Numbered from the stretch's first letter, positions 13,403 through 22,783 are shown. The stretch is 64,000 bases of DNA from Pseudomonadota bacterium (GCA_013285445.1 CP053448.1:744001-808000), one strand, 5' to 3'. The notes: generated by a model not told the origin, from the sequence alone. Translations and numbers: made by a program.

Positions 13403-15202
13403 ATGCGTGATTGCATCATCTGGGTGCGTCAGTGGCGGACAGGCTGGTCTGTTGCCCTGGCGCTGTTGTTTCTGGCTGCGGGAGCCGCAGCTGTTGACGC
13501 TGCCGATGAACGCCCGGATCCGGCCCGGCTGCGCGCCATTCTCGATCAAGCCCGCGAGGTCAGCTACACCAAGAGCTGGCAGGAAGCGCAGGCGATGCTC
13601 GACGAGCTCAAGCCGCATGTCGAGACCTTCGATTTGCCTGAGCTGTTCGATTTTCATTTGCTTGAGGCCCGCCACCTGACGCTGGCCGACCGATCAAGGG
13701 AGGCGCTTGAGCGGGTTGGTATGCTGCTCGCAAAGCCGCTGGATGCGGGCCGGCGCCTGCGCGCCCTTCAGTTCGGGGCCAATGTCGCTGTCCTGCTGCG
13801 CGACTATGAGGTTGCCTTCGACTACCTGCTTGAGGCGCTGTCGATCGAAAGTGACGTCGATGAGCCCACGGCCAGCATCGCCACGTTCAACATGGCCAGC
13901 TACATGTTCGGCAAGGTCGGTGAGCACCAGCGGGCGATCGAATACGGCCAACAGGCTATCGAACAAGCCCTGGCCCACGGCGATGCCAACGACGAGTGCA
14001 TTGCCAGGCAGCGGGTTGCCCCGGTCTACAAGTGGGCCGGGCAGATCGAGCGTGCCGAAGCCGAGTACCGCCAGGCCATTCGCGTATGCAGCGATATCGG
14101 TAACAGGCTGTTTGCCGGCGTCGTTGAGCACGGCCTGGCGGACCTGCTGCGACGTGACGGGCGACTCGAGGAAGCGCGCCAGCTGGCGCTCGATGCAATC
14201 ACGGCGCTCACAGAATCCGTTTTCCCGCTGGGTGAGCACGAGGCGCGCCTGGTGCTGGCCGAAACGCGCTATGACCTCGATCTGCTGGATGAGGACGCAG
14301 ACAGTGAGCTGGCCGACCTGGCGGCGTACTTCCGCGATGCCGAGTTGTGGGATCAGCTGTCCCGACTGGAGCTGCTGCGCGCCCGGCTGGCTGAGGGTCG
14401 GGGGAAGCCCGGTCGCGCCCTGGGCTTCTACAAACAGCACATGGACGTGCGCGAGAGGTTTCTCGATCGCGATCGCGCGATGCAGCTGGCCTACCTCGAG
14501 ATCGCATTCGACACGCGCCTGAAAGAGCAGCAGATCGATTTGCTCGAGGAAGGCGCTCGCGTCGCCCGGCTCGAGGCCATTAGCGCGCGTCAGCAGCGCC
14601 AGTTTCGCACGGTCGTGCTGGTGCTGTCGGCCTTCGTGGCCGTCTTGCTGGGCATTCTGCTGTTCAACGCGGTTCGCAGCCGGCGGCACTTCCAGCACTT
14701 GTCGCGCCACGATCAGCTCAGTGGGCTGGCCAACCAGGCCTGGTTTCTCGATCAGGCCGGTCAGCACCTGGCGCGCGCGCGGGCTGAAGGCGGCACGGTT
14801 TGCCTGGTGGTTGCCGACATCGATCACTTCAAGGCCATCAACGACCGCTTTGGTCATCTGGTGGGGGACGATGTGCTGGGGCAGACGGCGCGCCGGCTGC
14901 GCGAGGCCTTTGGCGATGAGGCGCTGATCGGACGGATCGGTGGCGAGGAGTTTGCCGTGCTGCTTGCGGACGTGTCGACCGAACGCGTGGTCGAGTCCAT
15001 CCGGCGTTTCCAGCTTGACGACCCGGCAAGACGACGCGCTGGTGACCCGCCGGTGACGCTGAGTTTCGGAGTCGCCCGTTCACAGCCGGGTGACGACCTG
15101 ACCCGTCTGCGCCAGCGCGCCGACCGGGCCCTCTACCAGGCCAAGCGGGGCGGTCGTGATCGCTACGTGATCAGTCAGGAGGAGACGGCTTCAGCGCCTT
15201 AG
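13403..15202 (+). CDS. TPR-containing, membrane-anchored diguanylate cyclase
   Basis: 599 residues. ATG 13403 follows AGGGG about 6 bases upstream and is preferred to GTG 13376. Order: signal/anchor (about 8-27), a periplasmic alpha-helical region with several TPR-like repeats (about 40-380), a coiled stretch, one transmembrane helix (VVLVLSAFVAVLLGILLF, about 405-425) and a cytoplasmic GGDEF domain (about 435-590). The active site is GGEEF, preceded by VADIDHFKAINDRFGH, so c-di-GMP synthesis is likely. The RxxD inhibitory site five residues before GGEEF is absent. It is followed 63 bases later by a second cyclase with a different sensor. Confidence 0.92.
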   Translation: MRDCIIWVRQWRTGWSVALALLFLAAGAAAVDAADERPDPARLRAILDQAREVSYTKSWQEAQAMLDELKPHVETFDLPELFDFHLLEARHLTLADRSREALERVGMLLAKPLDAGRRLRALQFGANVAVLLRDYEVAFDYLLEALSIESDVDEPTASIATFNMASYMFGKVGEHQRAIEYGQQAIEQALAHGDANDECIARQRVAPVYKWAGQIERAEAEYRQAIRVCSDIGNRLFAGVVEHGLADLLRRDGRLEEARQLALDAITALTESVFPLGEHEARLVLAETRYDLDLLDEDADSELADLAAYFRDAELWDQLSRLELLRARLAEGRGKPGRALGFYKQHMDVRERFLDRDRAMQLAYLEIAFDTRLKEQQIDLLEEGARVARLEAISARQQRQFRTVVLVLSAFVAVLLGILLFNAVRSRRHFQHLSRHDQLSGLANQAWFLDQAGQHLARARAEGGTVCLVVADIDHFKAINDRFGHLVGDDVLGQTARRLREAFGDEALIGRIGGEEFAVLLADVSTERVVESIRRFQLDDPARRRAGDPPVTLSFGVARSQPGDDLTRLRQRADRALYQAKRGGRDRYVISQEETASAP

Positions 15203-15225
15203 GCGCGCTCAGGCATCGCTCACAG

Positions 15226-15240
15226 TATCTTGCTAAGATA
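15226..15240. repeat. Inverted repeat, possible operator
   Basis: TATCTT-GCT-AAGATA, a perfect 6 bp inverted repeat in the 63-base gap between the two cyclase genes, 25 bases before the second start. It could be an operator or a small hairpin; it has no T-tract. Confidence 0.3.
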
Positions 15241-15265
15241 TTGACCTTTATCAAGGGGAAAGCCG

Positions 15266-18200
15266 TTGTACCGACTAGCCGACCGAGCGTCCGGCGGATC
15301 CTGTGGTGTGGTTCTTGCGGCTGCCCGAAAGGCAGCGGGGTGCTGGGCAGCGCTGGCAATGATCATGCTGACCGGTCTTGCCGGAGCGGTCGAACCGATC
15401 GATGTCACCGACCAGGGGGCGCCATTTTTTGATGTCTTCGGACCTCAGGACGGGCTGTCGGAGGAAATCTGGAGCGCAGTTGGCCTGGATGCCGGCGGTT
15501 TCATCTGGGCCGGATCGGCTTCGGGGTTGGCGCGTTTTGATGGTTACCGCTGGCAGACCCGGGAGGTGCCAGGCGCTTCCAGCCTGGTTCGCGACCTGCT
15601 GCTCGACGATGACGGTGTGCTGTGGGCGCTGTTTGAAAGCGACGGACTGGCGCGCTACGACGGCCAGCGCTGGACGCTTGAGCAGCACTTCCCCGCCATG
15701 CGCCATTTGTTTGCCCTGGAGCGTTCCGATGGCGGGTGGGACTTATGGTTGAGTTATGGCCACGGGCTGGCGCGCCTCGAAAACGGACGCTGGATGCCGG
15801 ATGCCGGCAACGGACCGGACACGCGTGACGTCATCGCGACGGTGCGTACCGAGCAGCTGCTGGGTCGGCCGCTGCAGTGGCTGGCGCGCTACAACGGTGG
15901 CGGACTCTGGCATCGTGATGTTCTGGACAATGACCGCTACGGCCCGTGGCAGCGCGCGGCGCTGCCAATTGTCCAGGACATGGCGCTCAACAGTCTGGCA
16001 GTCTCGCACGACCTCGGGCGCGAGGAGCTCTGGATCATCAGCTACTCCACCGGGCTGGCCCGTCTCGATGAGTCCGGGCTCACGCTCTGGCGCGCTTTTG
16101 ATGCCTGCCCCGATCTGTCCGGAGCCACGGCCGCGAGCCGCTATGACTGCAAACCGGCAACGCTGCCGACCGAGGCCATCTACCGGGCCGTGGCGACGGT
16201 CAATGGCGACGGCAGGCGGCGCCTGTGGCTGGCGACCCGGGCCGGTCTGGTGCATATTCGCGGCGATGAGATCGGAGTCTATGACCGCAGTCACGGGCTG
16301 CCCGCCAGTGCGGTGCGTGGGCTGATGACCCATCGGGTCAATGGTCTGCCCGTTCTGTGGATGGCAACCGAGGCGGGTCTGGCCCGGGCAACGCTGGCCG
16401 ACCCACCCTGGCGAACGGTGAGTTTGCTTGGATCACGTGACAACGGCATATTCGGGGTCCTGATCGAGCCGGATGGCAAAGGGTCCGAAAGGCTTTGGGC
16501 TGGTTCATCCCAGCGTGGTCTGGCGCTGCTCGAGTCGGGAGGCTGGCGGCGTTTCCAGCGTGGCGATGGCGGTATGCCCGACAACAATGTGCGTGCCCTG
16601 TGGCGGGTGACGGGCCCGGACGATACCAGCTGGCGGCTGGTCAGCTTTACCGATCACGGACTGTATCGGCTTCACGACGACCTGAGCTTCGAGGCGCTGC
16701 TGCAGCCTGCCGCCGATGCAGGTGCCCCGGGTTACGTCGACGCCGTGCTGTCGCGACAGCACGACCGGGAGCACGAACTTTGGGTCGGCAGTTTTGGCAA
16801 CGGCGTATATCGTCTGCGTGACGGGCGGTGGACCCGCTTTGCCGAGCCCGGTGGTCAGTCGATATGGCGCGTCAATCATCTGCTCGAGCAGATCGATATC
16901 CGCGGCCGGTCATGGCTGTGGGCCTTCTCACACGAGGGTCTGGCCCGGTTCGACGGGATGAGCTGGGAGGCGGTTGAAGTCACCGGCAAGGCGTGGCCGG
17001 GCGACAGTGTCCTCCTGCACGCCAGCCTGCAGACCCTGCCGTCGGGACAGCAGCTGTGGATCGGCACGGTCGGCAACGGCGTTATCCGGGTGGACGTGAC
17101 CGACCCGGCCAGGCCGGTGGCGATGAGCGATCAGCGCGTGCCGCTGGCGCCCGACCCGATTGTCTACAGCGTGCTGGCCGACAGTCGCGGAGTGATCTAT
17201 GTGTGCACCAACAACGGCGTGCAGCGATTGACGCCGCAGACTGACGGCTCCTACAGCCAGCGCGTCTACCGGCGCAGCGACGGCCTGGTGCACGATGAAT
17301 GTAATTCCAACAGCCAGCTTGTGGATCGCCGTGATCGCTACTGGGCCGGTACGCTGGGCGGACTGAGTCTGTTCGACCCCGGCGAGCGTCGCCGCCAGAC
17401 GATCCTGCTGCCCAAGCCGCTGCATTTTACGGAACTGGTCGTCGATGGCCGGTCCGTGCAGCTTCCGGCCGGCCCCGAGATCCGCCTGCCGCCGGGCACG
17501 CGCGAGCTGCGCCTGGAGTATGCGCTTTTGGCCGGCCTGCGCGAGCGCGAGTCGCTGTATCGTTCGCACCTGGAGGGATTTGAGCAGCAGCCGACGGACT
17601 GGACGCCAATCAACACTCGTTCCTTCTCCGGTCTTGCGCCCGGCCGCTACCGGTTCGAGGTCGAAGCCATGGATGCCAACGCGACGCCGGCGGAGCCACA
17701 GCGGCTGACGCTTGTTCTCGAGCCGCACTGGTGGCAGCGCCGCTCGGTGCAGCTGATGCTTGGCGGAGCGCTGGTGCTGGCCGTGGTCGGTGGTGTGAGG
17801 GGCTACAACGCCGGTTTGCGGCGTCGTCAGCGCCAGCTCAGGATCGAAGTGGCGGCACGTACACAGCAGCTCCAACAGGCCAATCTTCGCCTGACCGAGC
17901 TGTCGTTTCAGGATCCACTGACCGGTCTGGCCAATCGGCGGCGGCTGATCGGCACCCTGTCCGATGAACTGGACCGCGCCCGGCAGCAGGACAAGGCACT
18001 CGGGCTGGTCATGATCGATGTCGATCATTTCAAGCGCTACAACGATCGCCAGGGACACGTGGCCGGCGATGTGGCACTGCGCGCCATCGCCACAGCCCTG
18101 GAAGATGCCACCCGGCCCAGGGATCTGGTCGGCCGGCTTGGCGGCGAGGAGTTCGCCTGCCTGGTGGTCGATGCCGATAGCGAGGTGGTGAAGTCAATCG

Positions 18201-18448
18201 CCGAGCGAATGCGCCGTCAGGTGGCTGAACTGACACCGCGTGATCTGGGAAACGAGCGCGATCGGCTGACCATCAGCGCCGGTGTGCTGGTGCGCGTGCC
18301 CCGGCCGGGTGAGGCGGCCAACAACATGCTGTCGGACTGTGACCGGGCGCTGTACCGGGCCAAGCATGAAGGGCGCAATCGCGTCTGCGTGTTCGGGCCG
18401 GTCGACGCCGTGGTCTCGGCGCATGAAAGCGAATCCCGTGGGCTCTGA
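15266..18448 (+). CDS. Two-component-regulator propeller diguanylate cyclase
   Basis: 1060 residues. TTG 15266 is likely: AAGGGGAAA sits at a good distance (15253-15261), and a start at ATG 15359 would destroy the signal peptide. Order: signal peptide (about 15-41); beta-propeller repeats with 'GxxWxGxxxGLARFDG' units (about 60-690); a Y_Y_Y Ig-like domain (about 715-815, ending YRFEVEAMD); one transmembrane helix (LMLGGALVLAVVGGV, about 828-845); a short coil; and a GGDEF domain (about 870-1040). Catalytic GGEEF is intact, and an inhibitory site RPRD lies five residues before it, so product feedback is expected. The layout matches periplasmic sensors that detect oligosaccharides or similar ligands; the ligand is unknown. 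Confidence 0.93.
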   Translation: MYRLADRASGGSCGVVLAAARKAAGCWAALAMIMLTGLAGAVEPIDVTDQGAPFFDVFGPQDGLSEEIWSAVGLDAGGFIWAGSASGLARFDGYRWQTREVPGASSLVRDLLLDDDGVLWALFESDGLARYDGQRWTLEQHFPAMRHLFALERSDGGWDLWLSYGHGLARLENGRWMPDAGNGPDTRDVIATVRTEQLLGRPLQWLARYNGGGLWHRDVLDNDRYGPWQRAALPIVQDMALNSLAVSHDLGREELWIISYSTGLARLDESGLTLWRAFDACPDLSGATAASRYDCKPATLPTEAIYRAVATVNGDGRRRLWLATRAGLVHIRGDEIGVYDRSHGLPASAVRGLMTHRVNGLPVLWMATEAGLARATLADPPWRTVSLLGSRDNGIFGVLIEPDGKGSERLWAGSSQRGLALLESGGWRRFQRGDGGMPDNNVRALWRVTGPDDTSWRLVSFTDHGLYRLHDDLSFEALLQPAADAGAPGYVDAVLSRQHDREHELWVGSFGNGVYRLRDGRWTRFAEPGGQSIWRVNHLLEQIDIRGRSWLWAFSHEGLARFDGMSWEAVEVTGKAWPGDSVLLHASLQTLPSGQQLWIGTVGNGVIRVDVTDPARPVAMSDQRVPLAPDPIVYSVLADSRGVIYVCTNNGVQRLTPQTDGSYSQRVYRRSDGLVHDECNSNSQLVDRRDRYWAGTLGGLSLFDPGERRRQTILLPKPLHFTELVVDGRSVQLPAGPEIRLPPGTRELRLEYALLAGLRERESLYRSHLEGFEQQPTDWTPINTRSFSGLAPGRYRFEVEAMDANATPAEPQRLTLVLEPHWWQRRSVQLMLGGALVLAVVGGVRGYNAGLRRRQRQLRIEVAARTQQLQQANLRLTELSFQDPLTGLANRRRLIGTLSDELDRARQQDKALGLVMIDVDHFKRYNDRQGHVAGDVALRAIATALEDATRPRDLVGRLGGEEFACLVVDADSEVVKSIAERMRRQVAELTPRDLGNERDRLTISAGVLVRVPRPGEAANNMLSDCDRALYRAKHEGRNRVCVFGPVDAVVSAHESESRGL

Positions 18449-18456
18449 ATGCGGTA

Positions 18457-18792
18457 TCAGCCTTCGTCGCTGTCCCAGCCGTAGTCGAAGGTGATTTCCT
18501 CGTCCCGGGAAATGGTGCGGATGGCGTAGAGCTCGTCGCCCCACCAGTCGGCGTTGGGTGACCTGGAGTGGTTAAGAAAGCGCATTTCGTTGTCGCCGTC
18601 GATACCCTCCCAGCATTCGGCATCATCGTTCCACAGCCACAGCACGTGCATGCCGTCGGTGCGGGTCGGTCGACCGCTATAGGTGCCGATGTACTCATCG
18701 CGCTGAATCCGCCGCCGGGCGAACAGGCCGCGGCCGTGGATGGTCGACGGTGCAACGTAGACCCGGGCGTTGTTGTCGAAGCGTTTTTTCAT
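18457..18792 (-). CDS. SET domain protein (lysine methyltransferase-like)
   Basis: 111 residues, almost nothing but a compact SET domain: GRGLFARRRIQRDEYIGTY near residue 20-38, RFLNHSRSPNA near 71-81 (the NHS knot that binds S-adenosylmethionine) and EEITFDYGWD near the C-terminus (catalytic Tyr). Bacterial SET proteins of this size methylate lysines on unidentified proteins. There is no post-SET cysteine cluster. Its ATG overlaps the stop of the upstream gene by 4 bases, so the two are coupled. Confidence 0.9.
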   Translation of the reverse strand: MKKRFDNNARVYVAPSTIHGRGLFARRRIQRDEYIGTYSGRPTRTDGMHVLWLWNDDAECWEGIDGDNEMRFLNHSRSPNADWWGDELYAIRTISRDEEITFDYGWDSDEG

Positions 18793-19883
18793 GCGCTTTC
18801 AGCCGGCAGCAGCCGGCCGCTGTCGGGGTCGTGGTGAACAATCGGACGATCGTCGAGATGCGGCAGGCCGCGTGTGATGAGGTCCTGAAGCGTGCTTTCG
18901 GCAGACCGGGGTTCGAGCGGATAGAGATGCATCAGTCGTCCGTCCTCGACCACGCTCCAGGCCACCAGGCCAAGATCAGGATGGCGCTGCGCGGTCACGC
19001 CATCCGGGCCATGGGCGGGACCGACCGATTCGATCAGCAGGTTGTGGCGGACATCGAGCACGACCGGATCGGCCGTGTGCACCTGCCAGCCGATCGCGTG
19101 CGTGTCGAGCACTGCGGTCAGGGTACGAAAGGCGCGCAACCACACAACGTAGTCGTCCAGCGGCTGCTGCGACTGGTCGAACGTCTCAAAGTCAAGGTCA
19201 ACGATGGCTTTGTCGGGTTGCCATCGCGCCCGGAGTCCGGCAGGCAGTTCAGCGTTGGCAGCACGATCTGGTTCGATCAGCAGCCGTTCGATCAGTGCCC
19301 AGAAGGGACTCAGGCCGACGGCGTCGTACTGTACGTGCTGCAGCGCGACCAGGTCAGACAGGGTCAGCAGCTGACCGTGCACCGAATGCAGGCCGATGGC
19401 CTCGCTGAGCAGTGCGCGGGCCGGTGGGCCGATGCTGGCGCTCTCGAACAGCGCATGCTCGAGCGCTTTCTCGATGCCGGCGCCGGCAGCCTTCGGGCAG
19501 ACCAGCACCATCGGCAGTGCGACGAACTGCCCGACGGGAGCGCTGTCGGGGGGCTGCAGATCGGCATGGGGCATGCGATCGTTGTGGCTGCCGATGGCCA
19601 TGATGCGCGGCTCGAAACCCTGTTCACGCACGGCTGTCATGGCCAGTGCTTCGAGACTGGACCAGACCGGGAATTTCGGGCGCAGCAGTTCGCCGGGTTC
19701 GAACACGCTGCCGGCGACGGCGAGCATGCCATCGGCGACATCGGCAACCGCGCGCTGCAAGTCGCTGCCCAGCTCGCCGGCGAGCTTCTCGGTGTGAGTG
19801 CGCGTCAACGTTCGAGGCCCGGCCCGGCCGACCTCGAGTTCCAGTGCCGCCAGCAGGCGGATATGATGCAGCGACTGACTCAT
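18789..19883 (-). CDS. Conserved-looking protein of unknown function
   Basis: 364 residues, no signal peptide or membrane helix. It is a soluble, leucine- and acid-rich protein with two visible halves: about 1-190, with GSHNDRMPHADLQ and VALPMVLVCP, and 200-364, with AIVDLDFETFD and VVLDVRHNLLIESV. I recognise no family. The start faces the elaA gene with a shared CATG, so the two promoters overlap or lie inside the genes. It leads a coupled pair with the SET gene and so may supply or modify its substrate, which is inference only. Confidence 0.75.
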   Translation of the reverse strand: MSQSLHHIRLLAALELEVGRAGPRTLTRTHTEKLAGELGSDLQRAVADVADGMLAVAGSVFEPGELLRPKFPVWSSLEALAMTAVREQGFEPRIMAIGSHNDRMPHADLQPPDSAPVGQFVALPMVLVCPKAAGAGIEKALEHALFESASIGPPARALLSEAIGLHSVHGQLLTLSDLVALQHVQYDAVGLSPFWALIERLLIEPDRAANAELPAGLRARWQPDKAIVDLDFETFDQSQQPLDDYVVWLRAFRTLTAVLDTHAIGWQVHTADPVVLDVRHNLLIESVGPAHGPDGVTAQRHPDLGLVAWSVVEDGRLMHLYPLEPRSAESTLQDLITRGLPHLDDRPIVHHDPDSGRLLPAESA

Positions 19884-19905
19884 GCGTTTTCGGGAATCAG
19901 GTGTC

Positions 19906-20382
19906 GTGAACGATCTTCTGTGGACGACGCAGCGCTACGACGAGTTGACGCTCGATCGTCTCTACGCCATTCTGGCTGCGCGTGCGGCCGTGTTTGTGGT
20001 CGAACAGGCGTGTGCCTACCAGGATCTGGACGGTCTCGATCGGGACAGCCTGCACGTTGCGGCCTGGGCGCCGGCCCGCACGATCATGGCCTACGCGCGC
20101 ATTACGCCCCCTGGAACACGCTTTGGAGAACCCTCGATCGGCCGCGTCCTGACGACGGCCGCTGTCCGTCGCGAGGGACTTGGCCGGGTGCTCATGCAGC
20201 GCTGTCTGGCAGAAGCGGCTTGTCGCTACCCCGGTCAGTCGATCCGCATTTCCGCCCAGCAGTATCTGGAGCACTTCTATCGTCAGCTGGGTTTTCGAAC
20301 GGTTCGTGGCCCCTATTCCGAGGACGGCATCCCACATCTGGAAATGCTTTGCGACCGCGATTCAGAACAGCGACAGCGGTGA
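19906..20382 (+). CDS. elaA: ElaA-family GNAT N-acetyltransferase
   Basis: 158 residues from GTG 19906; ATG 19882 is possible but would overlap the divergent gene. ElaA hallmarks are visible: LYAILAARAAVFVVEQ, then YQDLDGLD, and the acetyl-CoA loop VRREGLGRVLM (the RxGxG/A pattern). Family members are cytoplasmic acyltransferases without a firmly known substrate. The 3' end overlaps the convergent DUF1232 gene by 21 bases. Confidence 0.9.
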   Translation: MNDLLWTTQRYDELTLDRLYAILAARAAVFVVEQACAYQDLDGLDRDSLHVAAWAPARTIMAYARITPPGTRFGEPSIGRVLTTAAVRREGLGRVLMQRCLAEAACRYPGQSIRISAQQYLEHFYRQLGFRTVRGPYSEDGIPHLEMLCDRDSEQRQR

Positions 20383-20934
20383 TTTCCTGCTGCCACCGCC
20401 ACCGCCGCTGCCCCGCCGTCGCCGCCGACGCATGCGCGACAGCAGTGCCTGTTCGCGAGACTTCAGAAAATCCCCCCGGTTGAGATCTTCCGGGGCCATG
20501 CCGCGCCGCTGTGCTTCGGCCGAACGGTACTTGACGAAGTCCTGGTAGGCATCGATTTCCGGCTTGAGTTCGCGGCACATCAGCTCGATCATGATGGCGT
20601 CGTCGAGAAAGCCCAGGCCCGGTACGTTGTCGGGGATCAGGTCTTCGGGGTTGTTGAAGTAAGCCAGTGCGGCCAGCACGCGCTTGCGCCCCACCTCCTG
20701 CATACCCCAGCCTTCGTCCTCAAGCATGTCGATCAGCACCCGGAGCTGGTCGAGGCGTCCGCGAATGAAGTCGCTGACCGTGTCGCTGTCCTCGGCTTGC
20801 CGCAGCAGCTTGCGGGCGCCTTTGACGATGACTTCCGGCGGACGTTCGCGGGTGTTCGCCATCGCCTTGCGAGCCATGTCACGGAAGCGTTCAAGGTCCT
20901 TTTCGGTGAAATCCAGCGTAATTCGCAGGCTCAT
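20362..20934 (-). CDS. DUF1232 (YkvA-like) protein
   Basis: 190 residues. The central segment (ALAYFNNPEDLIPDNVPGLGFLDDAIMIE, about 90-118) carries the YF.NP.DLIPD..PG.G..DDA signature of DUF1232, normally a short hydrophobic helix pair. Here it is flanked by a charged N-terminal region and ends in an Arg-run followed by a Gly-run tail (about 168-183) that could bind nucleic acid or be disordered. Function unknown. The last codons overlap elaA on the other strand. Confidence 0.85.
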   Translation of the reverse strand: MSLRITLDFTEKDLERFRDMARKAMANTRERPPEVIVKGARKLLRQAEDSDTVSDFIRGRLDQLRVLIDMLEDEGWGMQEVGRKRVLAALAYFNNPEDLIPDNVPGLGFLDDAIMIELMCRELKPEIDAYQDFVKYRSAEAQRRGMAPEDLNRGDFLKSREQALLSRMRRRRRRGSGGGGGSRKSPLSLF

Positions 20935-21022
20935 TGGTCTCGTCCTTGGATTGATGGATCAGGGGATGCAGGTCATCGGCATAGCCTAGAACGCTACCGT
21001 CGGGCCGTCAATGCGGGTCGCG

Positions 21023-21397
21023 TCATGCGGCAGTGACGAAAAGCGCTATGCAGCACAGCAGACCGCCCAGCCAGACAATCGAGCGCCACAGGTGGACATC
21101 GGCCAGATAGCAGACGCCGTAGGCCACGCGAAACGCCACGAAGGCGATGGCCCATGCATCGACGGTTGTCGGGTCTGCGCCGGCAATATGGGCAATCACG
21201 ACTGCGACCGCAAACAGCGGGAATGCTTCAAGCGTGTTCTGCTGCGCCCACCAGGCCCGCTGGCGGTAGCCGTCCAGGCTTCGGTACCATTCGCGCGGAC
21301 GGCGGTTGTTGAAGCTGCGGTCGCCGAATTTGGCGATCCCGGCAAACGCCAGCGGCATCAGGCCGGCGATCAGTACACACCAGAAGGCAATCGTCAT
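21023..21397 (-). CDS. MAPEG family membrane protein
   Basis: 124 residues with four predicted transmembrane helices and the MAPEG-type motif AQQNTLEAFPLFAVAV in the second-helix region. MAPEG members include glutathione-dependent enzymes, but the bacterial ones of this type have no assigned reaction. Single gene, same strand as its neighbours, with an 87-base gap to the DUF1232 gene. Confidence 0.85.
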   Translation of the reverse strand: MTIAFWCVLIAGLMPLAFAGIAKFGDRSFNNRRPREWYRSLDGYRQRAWWAQQNTLEAFPLFAVAVVIAHIAGADPTTVDAWAIAFVAFRVAYGVCYLADVHLWRSIVWLGGLLCCIALFVTAA

Positions 21398-21434
21398 TGA
21401 CAGGCTCCCGAATCGGCTCAGTCGGCAGTCTACA

Positions 21435-21926
21435 CTAGCGGTAGTTGTCGGGCTGGCCCGGTACCGGGTGCAGCCAGCCCTGATTCTCGATGATCTGCTG
21501 CTGGCCGCTGCGGTCAGTCAGCGTCAGGATCATACGCCAGGCGGCAGCGCTGCCCTGCCCGGTGATCGCGTCGAGCTGGGCGAGGCCAGCGCGGTCGGCG
21601 CTTGCGTGCACGCGCAGCAAGTCACGCCCGCGTGCGGCTATTTCCATTGTGGTGGCCTGCCGGGCCCTGGCCAGCAGGGTGTCGGACAGGAACAGCTCGA
21701 TTGTGGCTTCGCTCAGTTTGATGGGCTGATCGTTCATGTTGCGCAAACCCACCTCGACGGTCAGCGTGTTGCCGGACCGCTGGATACCGTCAATGGTGGC
21801 CTGGGGCGGTTCGCCGGTGATCCGCCCCGGGAGTGTTCCGCAGGCCGCGGTCAGCAATAGCAAAAGCAGTCCCGGCGTCGCGTATCGGGTCAAGTGAAAC
21901 GTCTTCGTGTCAGCTGCGCGCATCAT
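21435..21926 (-). CDS. Lipoprotein with LEA type 2-like domain
   Basis: 163 residues. A hydrophobic leader ends in a lipobox (LTAAC, Cys29), so the mature protein is probably lipid-anchored. The rest (IDGIQRSGNTLTVEVGLRN, then LFLSDTLLARA) has the beta-sandwich pattern of LEA14/WHy proteins, in which a conserved N-x-N segment follows a strand. The start is uncertain because of an early MM. It overlaps the ABC permease stop by 4 bases and so may be its partner. Confidence 0.75.
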   Translation of the reverse strand: MMRAADTKTFHLTRYATPGLLLLLLTAACGTLPGRITGEPPQATIDGIQRSGNTLTVEVGLRNMNDQPIKLSEATIELFLSDTLLARARQATTMEIAARGRDLLRVHASADRAGLAQLDAITGQGSAAAWRMILTLTDRSGQQQIIENQGWLHPVPGQPDNYR

Positions 21927-22783
21927 ACCAGCCGGCTGAGCGCGAGCATTCGTGTTCGGGGATCAAGTGCCGCCTGGAGATCGTCGGCGAGACGATTGAA
22001 GGCCATGATCAGGCCGAACAGTGCCAGCGAGGCCGCGATGAAATTCATGTACTGCCCGGCCAGGATATCCTGGCCGGCTTCCGCGATCATCAGGCCCCAG
22101 CTGACTGTGTCGTGCAGGCCGATACCCAGGAAGCTGAGGATGACTTCGGTCTTGATGGCGGCCACGAAGGTCAGCGTGGCCTGGACCAGGATGATGTGCG
22201 CGCTGTTGGGCAGGATGTGGCGCAGGATGACGCGCCACGGCTTCAGTCCGCTCACGCGCGCCGCGGCGATGAAATCAAGCTGCCGGATATGCTGGGTCTC
22301 GGCTCGAACCAGGCGCGCGGTGGTCGTCCAGAAGGTGGCGATCATGGCCAGATGCATGGCAGCGGCATGCCCCTGCAGGGCGAACGCGACCGCCGCAACG
22401 AACAGATAGAACGGTATCGCGTCGAGGGTGCCCTTGCACCACTGGATGATTTCGTCGATCCAGGTCTGGCTGAAATAGCCGGCAATGCCGCCGGCCACTG
22501 CGCCGAAAGCGGTTGCGCCCAGGGCCACGCTCAGGCCGACTTCGAAGGCGGTAGCGGCTCCGGCCAGGGCGCGCGACAGCACGTCCTGGCCGAGACGATT
22601 GGTGCCGAGCCAGTGCTGTACTGACGGCGCTTCCCACATGCCGCCGCTGATCATCATGGCGTCGCCGCCCCATAAGCCCAGCCAGACCCCGGCGGCTGCG
22701 ACCAGGTAGGCGAGAACGATCCAGGCAGCGCCGGCAATCCGGGCGGTCCGGGCAGGGACTGGCCGGGCGGTGAGCGTGGTCAT
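21923..22783 (-). CDS. ABC transporter permease, DppC/OppC type
   Basis: 286 residues. Leading transmembrane helix, then the family's SxGTxxLGxDxxSR-like segment (LGTNRLGQDVLSRALAGA) and the EAA loop near residue 170 (AARVSGLKPWRVILRHILPN). It forms a heterodimer with the next gene to move peptides or similar solutes across the inner membrane. Neither ATP-binding nor substrate-binding genes adjoin. A 4-base overlap with the DppB-type gene couples the pair. Confidence 0.9.
   Translation of the reverse strand: MTTLTARPVPARTARIAGAAWIVLAYLVAAAGVWLGLWGGDAMMISGGMWEAPSVQHWLGTNRLGQDVLSRALAGAATAFEVGLSVALGATAFGAVAGGIAGYFSQTWIDEIIQWCKGTLDAIPFYLFVAAVAFALQGHAAAMHLAMIATFWTTTARLVRAETQHIRQLDFIAAARVSGLKPWRVILRHILPNSAHIILVQATLTFVAAIKTEVILSFLGIGLHDTVSWGLMIAEAGQDILAGQYMNFIAASLALFGLIMAFNRLADDLQAALDPRTRMLALSRLV

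Noticed and set aside
18750..20483. A 577-codon plus-strand frame across 18.8-20.5 kb
   Set aside because: Opposite the unknown 364-residue gene and out of frame with elaA; its product has no domain and looks like a shadow.
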